DNA of 64,000 nucleotides from Algoriphagus sp. PAP.12. Lineage in GTDB: Bacteria > Bacteroidota > Bacteroidia > Cytophagales > Cyclobacteriaceae. Position numbers and translations under genes: made by a program. Positions within the stretch are counted from its first letter, which is position 1. Each line of letters begins with the position of its first letter. Below the pieces are notes generated by a model. It did not search any database. It saw only the letters and a list, made by a program, of their open reading frames with translations, and was not told the DNA's origin. Of this stretch, positions 35,349 to 43,828 are shown piece after piece. The stretch is taken from positions 1 through 64,000 of the forward strand of contig NZ_JAPPSQ010000014.1 in NCBI RefSeq assembly GCF_026652115.1, read 5' to 3'.

Positions 35349-38300
35349 ATGAAGAAACTTATGACGGTCTTTATGTTTCTTTTGATGGCAACGTTTTCAT
35401 TCGCGCAAGATGTCACTATCAAAGGAAAGGTATTAGACGGAGATTCGGGAGAACCCCTGCCTGGGGCAAATATCCTGGTGAAAGGTACTGTTCGAGGAAC
35501 AGTGACGGACGTTGATGGAAACTACGTCATCAATGCAGACAAGAATTCAACCCTTGTTTTCAGTTTTGTTGGATATCAAACTGTTGAGGAAGTGGTTGGA
35601 AATAGATCAACTATCGATGTTACCCTTGCAGGTGAGCAATTGGGTGAGGTCGTTGTAGTAGCCTATGGTACTCAAAAGAAATCTGACTTGACTGGAGCGA
35701 TAGGAACTCTTTCAACAGAGGATATCGGTTCCCAATCCGTAACTAGTGCTGCCAATGCCCTTTCTGGACGAGTATCCGGGGTTCAATTGATTCAGGGATC
35801 TGGTCAGCCAGGAAATGATAACCCGACTATCCAGATTCGTGGTATTGGTACTGTAAGAACAAGCGCAGGTTCTCAAACTGACGATTCTGCTCCTTTGGTT
35901 TTAGTGGATGGTGTTCAATCTACACTAAATGATGTTCATCCAAATGATATTGAGAGTTTCTCGGTATTGAAAGATGCAGCTTCAGCAGCGATTTATGGTG
36001 CTAGAGCAGCAAACGGTGTGATTTTGGTGACCACCAAAAGAGGAAAGTCTGGGAAAGCAAAAGTGAATTTTGATTCTTACATCGCTTTTCAAAGTCCGAC
36101 AACTACTCCTAAAATGTTGTCTTCCTATGATTTTGCAAGACTGAAAAACGAAGCTCAAACCAATGTTGGTTTGAATGAAATGTATACGGCCGAAGAATTG
36201 GAACTCTTCAAAAATGGTGGAGACTCCAGATATTATAGCGGTCCAACTCTTTTTGATCAAGGATATGTAAATGGAGCACCTCTTCAGAACTATTACCTTT
36301 CTGTGAATGGAGGTACTGAAAATACCAAATATCTTTTCTCTGTAGGTTATCAGGACCAGGAAGGAATCGTTATCGAGACCAACTCAAAGAGATACAATTT
36401 TAGATCCAATATTGATTCAAAGATTTCTGAGAAAGTAAGAGCTGGGTTCAATATTTCCGGTAGTTTGACAGATAGCAACGAGCCTAATTACAGTGGCTAT
36501 GGTGTGACGCAATTGGTTAGAGATATGATTCGAAGAACACCTTTGAATCCTATGACCTATGACAATGGTTATGTTTCTGCAGGAAATGCTGCATTGGTGG
36601 GAAGAACTGCTACAGGAATTCACCCAATCGGCTTGGCCAAATATGGTGGTAATAACAATACCAAATATTATAGAGCCACTCCAAACGTTTATTTGGAAGT
36701 AGAGCCGGTGAAAGATTTGGTATTCAAAGCCAATGGTTCAGTCTACGTGCAGGATAGAAAGCAGAGTCAATTCCGTTCTAAAATGACTGTTTCAGACGGT
36801 GTAAATGTGTTTTCTTCCAATGGATTGGGAAGTTTATTGGAGAGTGACTTGTTGAGTACTACTTCAACTTTCGAAATGACAGGCAGGTATCAAAAGTCCA
36901 TCGGTAAATCTCACTTATCTGGATTGATAGGATATACTAGTCAGAGTTTCCGCCAAGATTATTTAGCTGCTTCCAACCAAGGCTATAATAGCAACTTACT
37001 AACTGAATTGGATGCAGCCACATTGAATCCAAGTGTGTCAGGTAGTGCAAGTGAGTGGGCATTGGAATCCCTTTTTGGAAGAGTAAACTATGATTATGAA
37101 GGAATATATCTGGCAGAAATGAATGTCAGATATGATGGTTCCTCTCGATTTGGCGCTAATAATAGATATGGGGTCTTCCCTTCTTTCTCCTTGGGTTGGA
37201 ATTTGGCCAAAGAAGAATTTATGAAAGATCTAAGTGATATCAATGAATTCAAGTTCAGAGGGAGTTGGGGACAATTAGGGAATCAGAATATTGGTAACTA
37301 TTCCAGTGTTTCGACCATCAACTTAGATCAGCCTTATGTTTTCGGAAACTCTTTAGTAAGTGGCGGAGCTGCTATTGCAATGGCTAATCCAAATGTGAGA
37401 TGGGAGACCACAGAAACTACTGATATTGGATTGGATGCGGTTCTTTTTGATTACAAACTTTCTTTGACTGCGGATTACTATGTGAGAAAGTCCAAAAACG
37501 TTTTGTTGAGTCCACCAATTTCAGCAACTCTAGGAAATCTTTCTCCGCCTGTTCAAAACCAAGGTGAAGTTGAAAACAGAGGATATGAGCTTTCTTTGAA
37601 TTACTATGGCATGGCCGGAGATGAGTTTGAATACAGTATTTCAGCAAACTGGTCTCATAATGACAACAAAGTATTGAAGCTGGATAGTGAGTTCTTGTCT
37701 GCCAACAAAGTTTTGACTAAGGAAGGTTATCCGATTAACTCATTCTATGGACATAGAATCATTGGGATTTTCCAATCGGATGCTGAAGCACAAAATTCGG
37801 AAAAGTATGGGGTTCAGCCCGCTGGATCAGCTGCCTCTGCTGGTGATTATATCTATGAAGATACCGATGGAAATGGTATCGTGGATGCGGCAGACCGTGT
37901 AATTATCGGCAACCCAAATATCAGGAACACTTATGGAATGACCTGGACCGCTAACTATAAGGGCTTCAATTTCCGAGTTTTATTCCAAGGAGTATTGGGT
38001 AGAGATGTTGAAAATGGGGTGTACGGAACAGATGGTTTGAGAGGGATCGAAAACTTGACCGAGAGATACTTGGATCGATGGACTCCTGAGAACCCTGATA
38101 CAGATGTGTCTCGTGTTGCCACCAATTACAAGTACAACACTTCTTTATTCGTAGGTCCAGCCTTATCCAATGCGATTTTGGATGCTTCTTATTTAAGAAT
38201 GAAGCATATCGAGTTTGGTTATGCTTTCCCTAATGAGTTAACACAGAATATTGGTCTTTCTAATCTGAGAGTGTATGTGTCTGGACAAAACCTTTTGACT

Positions 38301-38414
38301 TTCACAAAATTTGTGGATGGGTTTGATCCTGAAGATGCTCAGACATTCAATAATGTAAACGACAGCTACCCTCAAGCAAAATCATTTACCATGGGACTTA
38401 ATGTTTCATTCTAA
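35349..38414 (+). CDS. SusC/RagA-family TonB-dependent receptor
   Basis: Starting at the ATG at 35349 gives 1021 residues and a normal signal peptide ending at FSFAQ (residue 20). The regulatory-like beta domain VTIKGKVLDGDSGEPLPGANILVKG begins at about 22. The plug begins at VVVVAYGTQKKSDLTGAI (101-118), with YGARAANGVILVTTKRG near its end. A barrel follows and ends with phenylalanine. An acidic EDTDGNGIVDAADR segment lies near the C-terminal third. Only SusD follows, so the substrate cannot be named. Confidence 0.95.
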   Translation: MKKLMTVFMFLLMATFSFAQDVTIKGKVLDGDSGEPLPGANILVKGTVRGTVTDVDGNYVINADKNSTLVFSFVGYQTVEEVVGNRSTIDVTLAGEQLGEVVVVAYGTQKKSDLTGAIGTLSTEDIGSQSVTSAANALSGRVSGVQLIQGSGQPGNDNPTIQIRGIGTVRTSAGSQTDDSAPLVLVDGVQSTLNDVHPNDIESFSVLKDAASAAIYGARAANGVILVTTKRGKSGKAKVNFDSYIAFQSPTTTPKMLSSYDFARLKNEAQTNVGLNEMYTAEELELFKNGGDSRYYSGPTLFDQGYVNGAPLQNYYLSVNGGTENTKYLFSVGYQDQEGIVIETNSKRYNFRSNIDSKISEKVRAGFNISGSLTDSNEPNYSGYGVTQLVRDMIRRTPLNPMTYDNGYVSAGNAALVGRTATGIHPIGLAKYGGNNNTKYYRATPNVYLEVEPVKDLVFKANGSVYVQDRKQSQFRSKMTVSDGVNVFSSNGLGSLLESDLLSTTSTFEMTGRYQKSIGKSHLSGLIGYTSQSFRQDYLAASNQGYNSNLLTELDAATLNPSVSGSASEWALESLFGRVNYDYEGIYLAEMNVRYDGSSRFGANNRYGVFPSFSLGWNLAKEEFMKDLSDINEFKFRGSWGQLGNQNIGNYSSVSTINLDQPYVFGNSLVSGGAAIAMANPNVRWETTETTDIGLDAVLFDYKLSLTADYYVRKSKNVLLSPPISATLGNLSPPVQNQGEVENRGYELSLNYYGMAGDEFEYSISANWSHNDNKVLKLDSEFLSANKVLTKEGYPINSFYGHRIIGIFQSDAEAQNSEKYGVQPAGSAASAGDYIYEDTDGNGIVDAADRVIIGNPNIRNTYGMTWTANYKGFNFRVLFQGVLGRDVENGVYGTDGLRGIENLTERYLDRWTPENPDTDVSRVATNYKYNTSLFVGPALSNAILDASYLRMKHIEFGYAFPNELTQNIGLSNLRVYVSGQNLLTFTKFVDGFDPEDAQTFNNVNDSYPQAKSFTMGLNVSF

Positions 38415-38429
38415 TCCCAAAAACGAAAA

Positions 38430-39866
38430 ATGAAAAAATATATAGGACTATTTATGTTCATCCTGACATTGGGATGTGCTGACCTCGAGCGATATCCGCT
38501 CAATTCAATTGGTGCGCCTCAATTTTGGGCTACCGGAGACGATGCTATTTTGGGTATCAATGGTGTGTATAATGTGTTGGCTGACAATCAAATGTACCGT
38601 GAGTTTATGAAACATACCGATGCAATTGCGGACAATGCCTATTCTCAATATTCCTTCAACTATTACCTGGAAATTAGTGAAGGCAGAGGTTTTGACGCAT
38701 CCAGTGTGTGGCCAAGCAACATTTGGAAGAAATCATATGAAGGTATAGTACGTGCCAATGAGGTGATTTTGAATGTTCCTGCGATCACCATGGATGAAAC
38801 TTTGAAGGCAAGAGTAATTGGCGAAGCGAAGTTTCTAAGAGCTTTATTTTATTTCCATTTGACCAATCTTTATGGAAATGTGCCTTTGGTCATTACTGAG
38901 CAAACTATCGAAGAGTCTTTGGTTCCACGTGATCCAAAATCTGCAGTTTTGGGACAGATTTTTGACGATTTGGAAGCCGCAGCCGCTAGCCTTCCGGAAG
39001 CTTATGGAAGTTCAGAAATGGGGAGAGCTACCAAAGGAGCTGCTTTGGCTCTAAAGGCAAGGGTTCATCTTTATAATAAGGAGTATGCAGAGGCTATAGC
39101 CGCTTCCAATGAAGTTGCGAGTTTAGGTTATGATTTATTGCCTACAGCTAATTTTGGAGACATGTTCTTGCCGAGCCAAGAGAATAACTCCACGGAATCA
39201 ATTTTCGAGGTTCAGTTTTTGGGAAATACAGGTACTTCTGGAGTGGGTAGTTCTTTCAATTCCAGTTCCGGTGCTATTCCTGCATTTGGAGCAGGCTCAT
39301 ACTTTCCAATTGAGGAGTTTGTTGATTTCTTTGAAGAAGGAGATATTCGAAAAGATGCCACAGTCCTTTCTGATGGACAAGTATTCGCAGGAATTGAATT
39401 TTCTGGAGTAAGAACACCAACTGGATTTGCTGTGATAAAAGGAGTGATTCCTGATGAAATGGTAACTGGGGATGGAGATGCCAATTTTGTAGTAATCAGA
39501 TTTGCAGAAGTTTTGTTGACGATTGCAGAAGCTGAAAATGAATTGAATGGCCCAACTGCCACTGCCTATCAAGCAATAAATAAAATTCGGAATCGTGCAG
39601 GATTGGAAAATCTTCCAGAAGGACTTTCTCAAGAAGAATTGAGAGCCGCTATCAAAAGAGAAAGAAGAGTTGAGTTGGCATTTGAGGGCCATCATTACTT
39701 TGATCTGTTAAGGTATGGAGCTGAAGATTTGAAAGAGGCTATGGAGAGTGTGCAGAGTGTGCCTTCCCATGAACGAGTTTTTGATGAAAAGCTTTTGATG
39801 TGGCCAGTTCCACAAGCAGAGATTAATATCAATCCCAATCTATTGCCTCAAAACCCAAATTGGTAA
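38430..39866 (+). CDS. SusD/RagB-family surface lipoprotein
   Basis: This 478-residue protein has a lipoprotein signal (TLGC, Cys at 16) followed by ADLERYPLNSIG, a common SusD N-terminus. TPR-like helices contain ARVIGEAKFLRALFYFHLTNLYGNVPLV. The C-terminal block has ELRAAIKRERRVELAFEGHHYFDLLRYG and ends MWPVPQAEININPNLLPQNPNW, both standard for RagB/SusD. It pairs with the receptor 15 bases upstream. No enzymes or regulators follow, so this is a minimal uptake pair. Confidence 0.95.
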   Translation: MKKYIGLFMFILTLGCADLERYPLNSIGAPQFWATGDDAILGINGVYNVLADNQMYREFMKHTDAIADNAYSQYSFNYYLEISEGRGFDASSVWPSNIWKKSYEGIVRANEVILNVPAITMDETLKARVIGEAKFLRALFYFHLTNLYGNVPLVITEQTIEESLVPRDPKSAVLGQIFDDLEAAAASLPEAYGSSEMGRATKGAALALKARVHLYNKEYAEAIAASNEVASLGYDLLPTANFGDMFLPSQENNSTESIFEVQFLGNTGTSGVGSSFNSSSGAIPAFGAGSYFPIEEFVDFFEEGDIRKDATVLSDGQVFAGIEFSGVRTPTGFAVIKGVIPDEMVTGDGDANFVVIRFAEVLLTIAEAENELNGPTATAYQAINKIRNRAGLENLPEGLSQEELRAAIKRERRVELAFEGHHYFDLLRYGAEDLKEAMESVQSVPSHERVFDEKLLMWPVPQAEININPNLLPQNPNW

Positions 39867-39890
39867 TTGAATCCAGTTTGGAAATTCAAA

Positions 39891-39920
39891 AGCCCTTCAA
39901 TTTTATTGGAGGGCTTTTTT
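39891..39920 (+). terminator. Terminator after the second SusD gene
   Basis: AGCCCTTCAA and TTGGAGGGCT form a stem with a T run. Confidence 0.85.
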
Positions 39921-40012
39921 GTGTTTTATGAGAAGATAATTTGGGACAAGCCTTATTGAGGATAAATTCATAGAATTTTTAATGGAGTTATCTAGAAATC
40001 ACAGAAAATCAG

Positions 40013-40133
40013 TACCTTTGCAGTCCGTTCGGGTGAGCGGAGTGTTATGGGTAGTCCTAAAGCATTGATTTACAACTAAAAACCCGCAGTCAACTGACCC
40101 GACGACTGATGGGGATTCAGGGTCATCACTATT
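40013..40133 (+). promoter_or_regulatory. Promoter element and structured leader of rpsA
   Basis: TACCTTTG at 40013-40020 is a good -7 element, but no matching -33 TTTG is found at the usual spacing. The roughly 110-base leader that follows contains TGACCC (40095-40100) complementary to GGGTCA (40120-40125), just before the start codon. Another stem, CCGTTC/GAGCGG, lies at 40025-40040. A folded leader of this kind could allow S1 to control its own translation. That is inferred. Confidence 0.5.
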
Positions 40134-41891
40134 ATGTCTAATAATTCAGATTTTAACTGGGAAAACTTCGAAACCAAAGGATTCGGAGAAGGCTATTCCA
40201 AAGCGCAACGTGAGGAAATGGCTCAAATGTACGAAGGTACATTGAACGAGATCACTGAGAAAGAAGTGATCAAAGGAACTGTAGTAGGTGTGAACGACAA
40301 AGACGTGATCATCAACATCGGTTTCAAATCCGACGGTTTGGTGCCATTGAACGAATTCCGTGATTTGGAATCAATCAAGCCTGGTGACGAAGTAGAAGTA
40401 TTCATCGAAGAGCAGGAGAATGCTTTGGGTCAGTTGATCCTTTCCCGTAAAAAAGCAAAAATCGTTCGTGCTTGGCAGGATATCGAGAGCGCATTTGAAA
40501 ATGATAGCGTAATCGAAGGTCTTGTGAAGAGAAGAACCAAAGGTGGTTTGATCGTAGATATCTACGGTGTAGAAGCCTTCTTGCCAGGTTCTCAGATCGA
40601 TGTGAAGCCTATCAGAGATTTCGATATCTATGTAGGTAAGAAAATGGAAGTGAAAGTGGTGAAAATCAACCACGCTAACGATAACGTAGTCGTTTCTCAC
40701 AAAGTGTTGATCGAGAAAGATCTCGAGAAGCAAAAAGCAGAGATCCTAAACAACCTAGAGAAAGGTCAAGTTTTGGAAGGTGTGATCAAGAACATGACCA
40801 ACTTCGGTGTATTCATCGACTTGGGTGGTGTAGATGGTCTACTTCACATCACAGACATCTCTTGGGGACGTATCAACCATCCAGAAGAAGTATTGCAGCT
40901 TGATCAGAAAGTTCAGATCGTTGTTCTTGACTTTGATGATGACAAGAAGAGAATTTCTTTGGGTATGAAGCAATTGACTGCTCATCCTTGGGATTCTTTG
41001 GCTGGCAACTTGGAAGTTGGATCCAAGGTACAAGGTAAAATCGTAAACGTAGCTGACTACGGTGCGTTCTTGGAATTGGCTCCAGGTGTAGAAGGTTTGA
41101 TCCACGTTTCTGAAATGAGCTGGTCTCAGCATTTGAGAAACCCTGCAGACTTCGTGAAAGTAGGCGACGAAATCGAAGCTGTAGTATTGACTTTGGACAA
41201 GGAAGACAGAAAAATGTCTTTGGGTATCAAGCAATTGACCGAAGATCCTTGGACTAAGGAAGATATGGGTACTAAGTACGCTGTAGGTACTAAGCACAAA
41301 GGTGTGGTTCGTAACTTGACTAACTTCGGCTTGTTCCTAGAATTGGAAGAAGGTATCGACGGATTGGTTCACGTATCTGACCTTTCTTGGACTAAGAAAA
41401 TCAAGCATCCTTCTGAGTTTGTTAAAGTTGGAGACGAGCTAGAAGTAGCTGTTTTGGAACTTGACGTTGAAAACAGAAGATTGGCTTTGGGTCATAAGCA
41501 ATTGGAAGAGAATCCTTGGGATACTTTCGAATCAGTATTCCCTGTAGGATCTGTTCATAAGTGTACTGTTGTTTCTAAAAATGACAAAGGTGCAGTATTG
41601 GAGCTTCCTTACGGTCTAGAAGGATTTGCTACTTCTAAAAACTTGGAGAAAGAAGACGGATCTCAAGTTGAGGTTGGTGAGTCTTTGGACTTCAAAGTAG
41701 CTGAATTCTCTAAAGATGATAAGAGAATCGTTATGTCTCACACTGCTATGTTCCGTGAAGAAATCAAGCCTGCTAAGAAAGCAGTTAAGAAGAAGGAAGA
41801 TACAGCTGACAACTCTCCAGCAGAGAAGTCTACTCTAGGTGACTTGGATGCTTTGGCAGAATTGAAAGAGAAAATGGAAGGAAAGAAGTAA
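40134..41891 (+). CDS. rpsA: Ribosomal protein S1
   Basis: This 585-residue protein has about six S1 RNA-binding repeats. Examples are GTVVGVNDKDVIINIGFKSDGLVPL, GVIKNMTNFGVFIDLGGVDGLLHI, GKIVNVADYGAFLELAPGVEGLIHV and GVVRNLTNFGLFLELEEGIDGLVHV. The sequence begins with an acidic N-terminal part and ends with a lysine-rich tail. S1 helps the 30S subunit bind mRNA, which matters in Bacteroidota because their genes rarely have Shine-Dalgarno sites. Codon choice is strongly biased, consistent with high expression. Confidence 0.97.
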   Translation: MSNNSDFNWENFETKGFGEGYSKAQREEMAQMYEGTLNEITEKEVIKGTVVGVNDKDVIINIGFKSDGLVPLNEFRDLESIKPGDEVEVFIEEQENALGQLILSRKKAKIVRAWQDIESAFENDSVIEGLVKRRTKGGLIVDIYGVEAFLPGSQIDVKPIRDFDIYVGKKMEVKVVKINHANDNVVVSHKVLIEKDLEKQKAEILNNLEKGQVLEGVIKNMTNFGVFIDLGGVDGLLHITDISWGRINHPEEVLQLDQKVQIVVLDFDDDKKRISLGMKQLTAHPWDSLAGNLEVGSKVQGKIVNVADYGAFLELAPGVEGLIHVSEMSWSQHLRNPADFVKVGDEIEAVVLTLDKEDRKMSLGIKQLTEDPWTKEDMGTKYAVGTKHKGVVRNLTNFGLFLELEEGIDGLVHVSDLSWTKKIKHPSEFVKVGDELEVAVLELDVENRRLALGHKQLEENPWDTFESVFPVGSVHKCTVVSKNDKGAVLELPYGLEGFATSKNLEKEDGSQVEVGESLDFKVAEFSKDDKRIVMSHTAMFREEIKPAKKAVKKKEDTADNSPAEKSTLGDLDALAELKEKMEGKK

Positions 41892-41914
41892 TTCTTTTCT
41901 AACCAATATAGAAG

Positions 41915-41942
41915 AACGCCGGCAGAAATGCCGGCGTTTTTT
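41915..41942 (+). terminator. Terminator after rpsA
   Basis: AACGCCGGC and GCCGGCGTT pair around AGAAAT, with a T run. Confidence 0.9.
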
Positions 41943-41997
41943 GTTTGTAGCAATCTGGTGCTTGGATTCGTATTACTTAAAACCTAAATTTTATTCT

Positions 41998-42589
41998 ATG
42001 AAAAACCTATACACCTTATTGTTTGTTTTTTTGATCACGTCAGAATTTACTTTTGCCCAAAATCCCTTTTTTGGTAGGAGTCACCTATGGAGCCAATAAA
42101 GCAGAACTGGTTGACTCTAGCCCGATGCCTTGTGGGCCTGCTTTTTATGCAAAAGAGTACTTTCAGGAAGTTGGTGTTTCTGTTGCCAAACGTATAGGAA
42201 GAAAATGGGAAGTTCAGAGTGGTTTGATTTATGGCTCTGGTGAGGTGATGATCAATTCAGACTATGGAGAAGGAGTCGAACCACATTCTTTTGATGATAT
42301 TACTATCTATTCGATTCCAGTTCAGATGAAGTTTTATCCTTTGCCTTTTGTTTTCATTGCTGCAGGACCTGTTTTTGACTTCGGTGATGGGGATAGTTCT
42401 TTTGATCAGACTGGAGTGGGATTCCAAGGTGGGATCGGAGGACAATATCAAACTGGAAGGTTGAGGTTTACCCTGATGCCCAATGTGAAAATGCATAGAG
42501 CTTTTGGAGGAGGTAAATTGGATGTCAATGGTAGGGTAGGTCTTTCAGGTCTTCAGTTTGGTATGGCCTATCAGTTGGGAAATGAATAA
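41998..42589 (+). pseudogene. Beta-barrel protein with signal peptide out of frame
   Basis: An ATG at 41998 opens a clear signal peptide (MKNLYTLLFVFLITSEFTFAQ), but that frame stops 13 codons after it. The mature barrel (GVTYGANKAEL...MAYQLGNE, about 178 residues) lies in the next frame. Removing one A from the AAAA at 42059-42062 would join them as FAQIPFLVGVTYG, the form expected of a secreted barrel. This may be a real frameshift or a sequence error. The barrel is paralogous to the following gene (shared pattern FVFIAAGPVFDF, IGGQY, RLRFTLMPN). Confidence 0.7.
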
Positions 42590-42611
42590 GTTTTTTTTTA
42601 CTTTATCAATT

Positions 42612-43184
42612 ATGAAAAAGACTATAATTCTAAGTATTACTTTCTTTTTTCTTATGACAGCCTCCTTTGCTCAGTCTTCATTAAGGGTAGGGACATTGGT
42701 TGAGTTTTCCAGTGCAATGGTGGATGATGGTGATTGGGTCGGCTCGGGAAGCAGCGATCTCCAAAAATACAGAACCCTAGGTTTGAGTTTTTCTAAGGCT
42801 TGGAATGACAAATGGGAATTATATAGTGGGATTTACTCCATAGAAGCTGATCATATAATGACTCCTGCTCCTGGTTTGGATATTCCTGAACGAACGGAAG
42901 ACTTCTCTATGCTTTCAATTCCAGTTTTAGGAAGCTATTCTTTTCTGCCTTTTGCTTTTGTGACTGCTGGGCCCGTTTTTGATTTTTCTGGTAGTGATAA
43001 TTTGGACCAGAGTGGTATAGGCTATCAAGTAGGAGTGGGAGGTAAATATCATGTGGATAAAGTCCGCTTCTCTTTAATTCCAAATTTTAAAAGGCATGGG
43101 GTAATTCTTTATGATTCACCAAGTCGCAAAAGGAATGTAATGGAGTTTGGGTTGCGATTTGAGGTTTCCTATCAGATCAAATAA
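42612..43184 (+). CDS. Outer-membrane beta-barrel protein
   Basis: From the ATG at 42612 the protein has 190 residues with a signal peptide ending at TASFAQ (about 20). Strands follow (LRVGTLVEFSSAMV, LGLSFSKAWNDKWELYSGIYSIE, SIPVLGSYSFLPFAFVTAGPVFDFSG, VGVGGKYHVDKVRFSLIPNFK, FGLRFEVSYQIK). It is a tandem paralogue of the frameshifted gene 22 bases before. Function unknown; an eight-stranded OmpX/OmpA-like barrel is likely. Confidence 0.75.
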   Translation: MKKTIILSITFFFLMTASFAQSSLRVGTLVEFSSAMVDDGDWVGSGSSDLQKYRTLGLSFSKAWNDKWELYSGIYSIEADHIMTPAPGLDIPERTEDFSMLSIPVLGSYSFLPFAFVTAGPVFDFSGSDNLDQSGIGYQVGVGGKYHVDKVRFSLIPNFKRHGVILYDSPSRKRNVMEFGLRFEVSYQIK

Positions 43185-43209
43185 AATCCAAAAACCTGAA
43201 TTTAATTTT

Positions 43210-43235
43210 AGCATCTTTTAAAAGATGCTTTTTTT
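43210..43235 (+). terminator. Terminator after the tandem barrel genes
   Basis: AGCATCTTTT and AAAAGATGCT form a tight stem followed by seven T. Confidence 0.85.
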
Positions 43236-43310
43236 ATTTCTTGTCCTTTTAAAAAGAAGGTCCAGTTAGCGGACCTGCCTTCAGCAGGCAAGCAAGGCTT
43301 CCAGGGAAGG

Positions 43311-43333
43311 TTCGAACCACTGTACAAGGTTTT
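43311..43333 (-). repeat. Partial copy of tRNA-Cys
   Basis: These 23 bases match tRNA-Cys positions 43406-43428 with one mismatch (43319 versus 43414). They cover the T-loop, half of the T-stem, the short variable region and the 3' side of the anticodon stem. The acceptor and D-arm parts are absent, so it is not a functional tRNA. It looks like the remnant of an old integration or duplication at the tRNA 3' side. Confidence 0.6.
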
Positions 43334-43357
43334 TTGAAGAAAAATTGGGTTGAAATG

Positions 43358-43386
43358 AAAAAAGCACCCTTTGCAGGATGCTTTTA
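43358..43386 (-). terminator. Terminator of tRNA-Cys
   Basis: Read on the minus strand, GCATCC and GGGTGC pair around TGCAAA, followed by TTTTTT. It lies six bases past the tRNA 3' end. Confidence 0.75.
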
Positions 43387-43391
43387 TATCG

Positions 43392-43462
43392 AGGTCGCGA
43401 GCGGATTCGAACCGCTGTACAAGGTTTTGCAGACCTCTGCCTAGCCGCTCGGCCACGCGACC
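43392..43462 (-). tRNA. tRNA-Cys (anticodon GCA)
   Basis: On the minus strand the acceptor GGTCGCG pairs with CGCGACC. The anticodon loop is CTGCAAA with anticodon GCA, the T-arm is GCGG-TTCGAAT-CCGC and the discriminator is T, as in cysteine tRNAs. The 71-base length fits. Confidence 0.95.
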
Positions 43463-43478
43463 CGTTGAAATCGGAATG

Positions 43479-43509
43479 CAAATGTAGGAATTATTGGTTC
43501 TGAAGCAAA
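43479..43509 (-). promoter_or_regulatory. Bacteroidota-type promoter of tRNA-Cys
   Basis: On the minus strand TTTG (43509-43506) is followed after 19 bases by TACATTTG (43486-43479), an exact consensus match. It lies about 17 bases upstream of the mature tRNA. Confidence 0.8.
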
Positions 43510-43753
43510 AATGGAATCGACATTTTTTCGCAAAATCGGATATTTATTTCTGTCAAGTTTTGTTTGAACGGTAAAAAAAAACTTAGGTTTTTCTTGATTT
43601 TTCAAACTGTACTAAAATGACACAAAGCCACTTCTATTTATAAAGATTCTAAATAAATAAGTCTAGCCTTGATAGAGCTTAAAAACTTGAAAATCAGTAA
43701 AATAGGGGCTTATTTAGAATTCCTTTTGATTTTCATTTCCAAATTATCTCTTG

Positions 43754-43784
43754 TTTGAAAAATAAACCCCGGATACTACCTTTG
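43754..43784 (+). promoter_or_regulatory. Bacteroidota-type promoter of the ACIII/oxidase operon
   Basis: TTTG at 43754-43757, a 19-base spacer, then TACCTTTG at 43777-43784: an exact match to the primary promoter consensus. It leaves a leader of about 40 bases before actA. No other such promoter is evident between here and the terminator at 58741, and the 13 genes are closely packed. Confidence 0.85.
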
Positions 43785-43828
43785 CAGGGGTTATTTAAAA
43801 CCGGTTAAACTATTTAATTAGCTATAAT

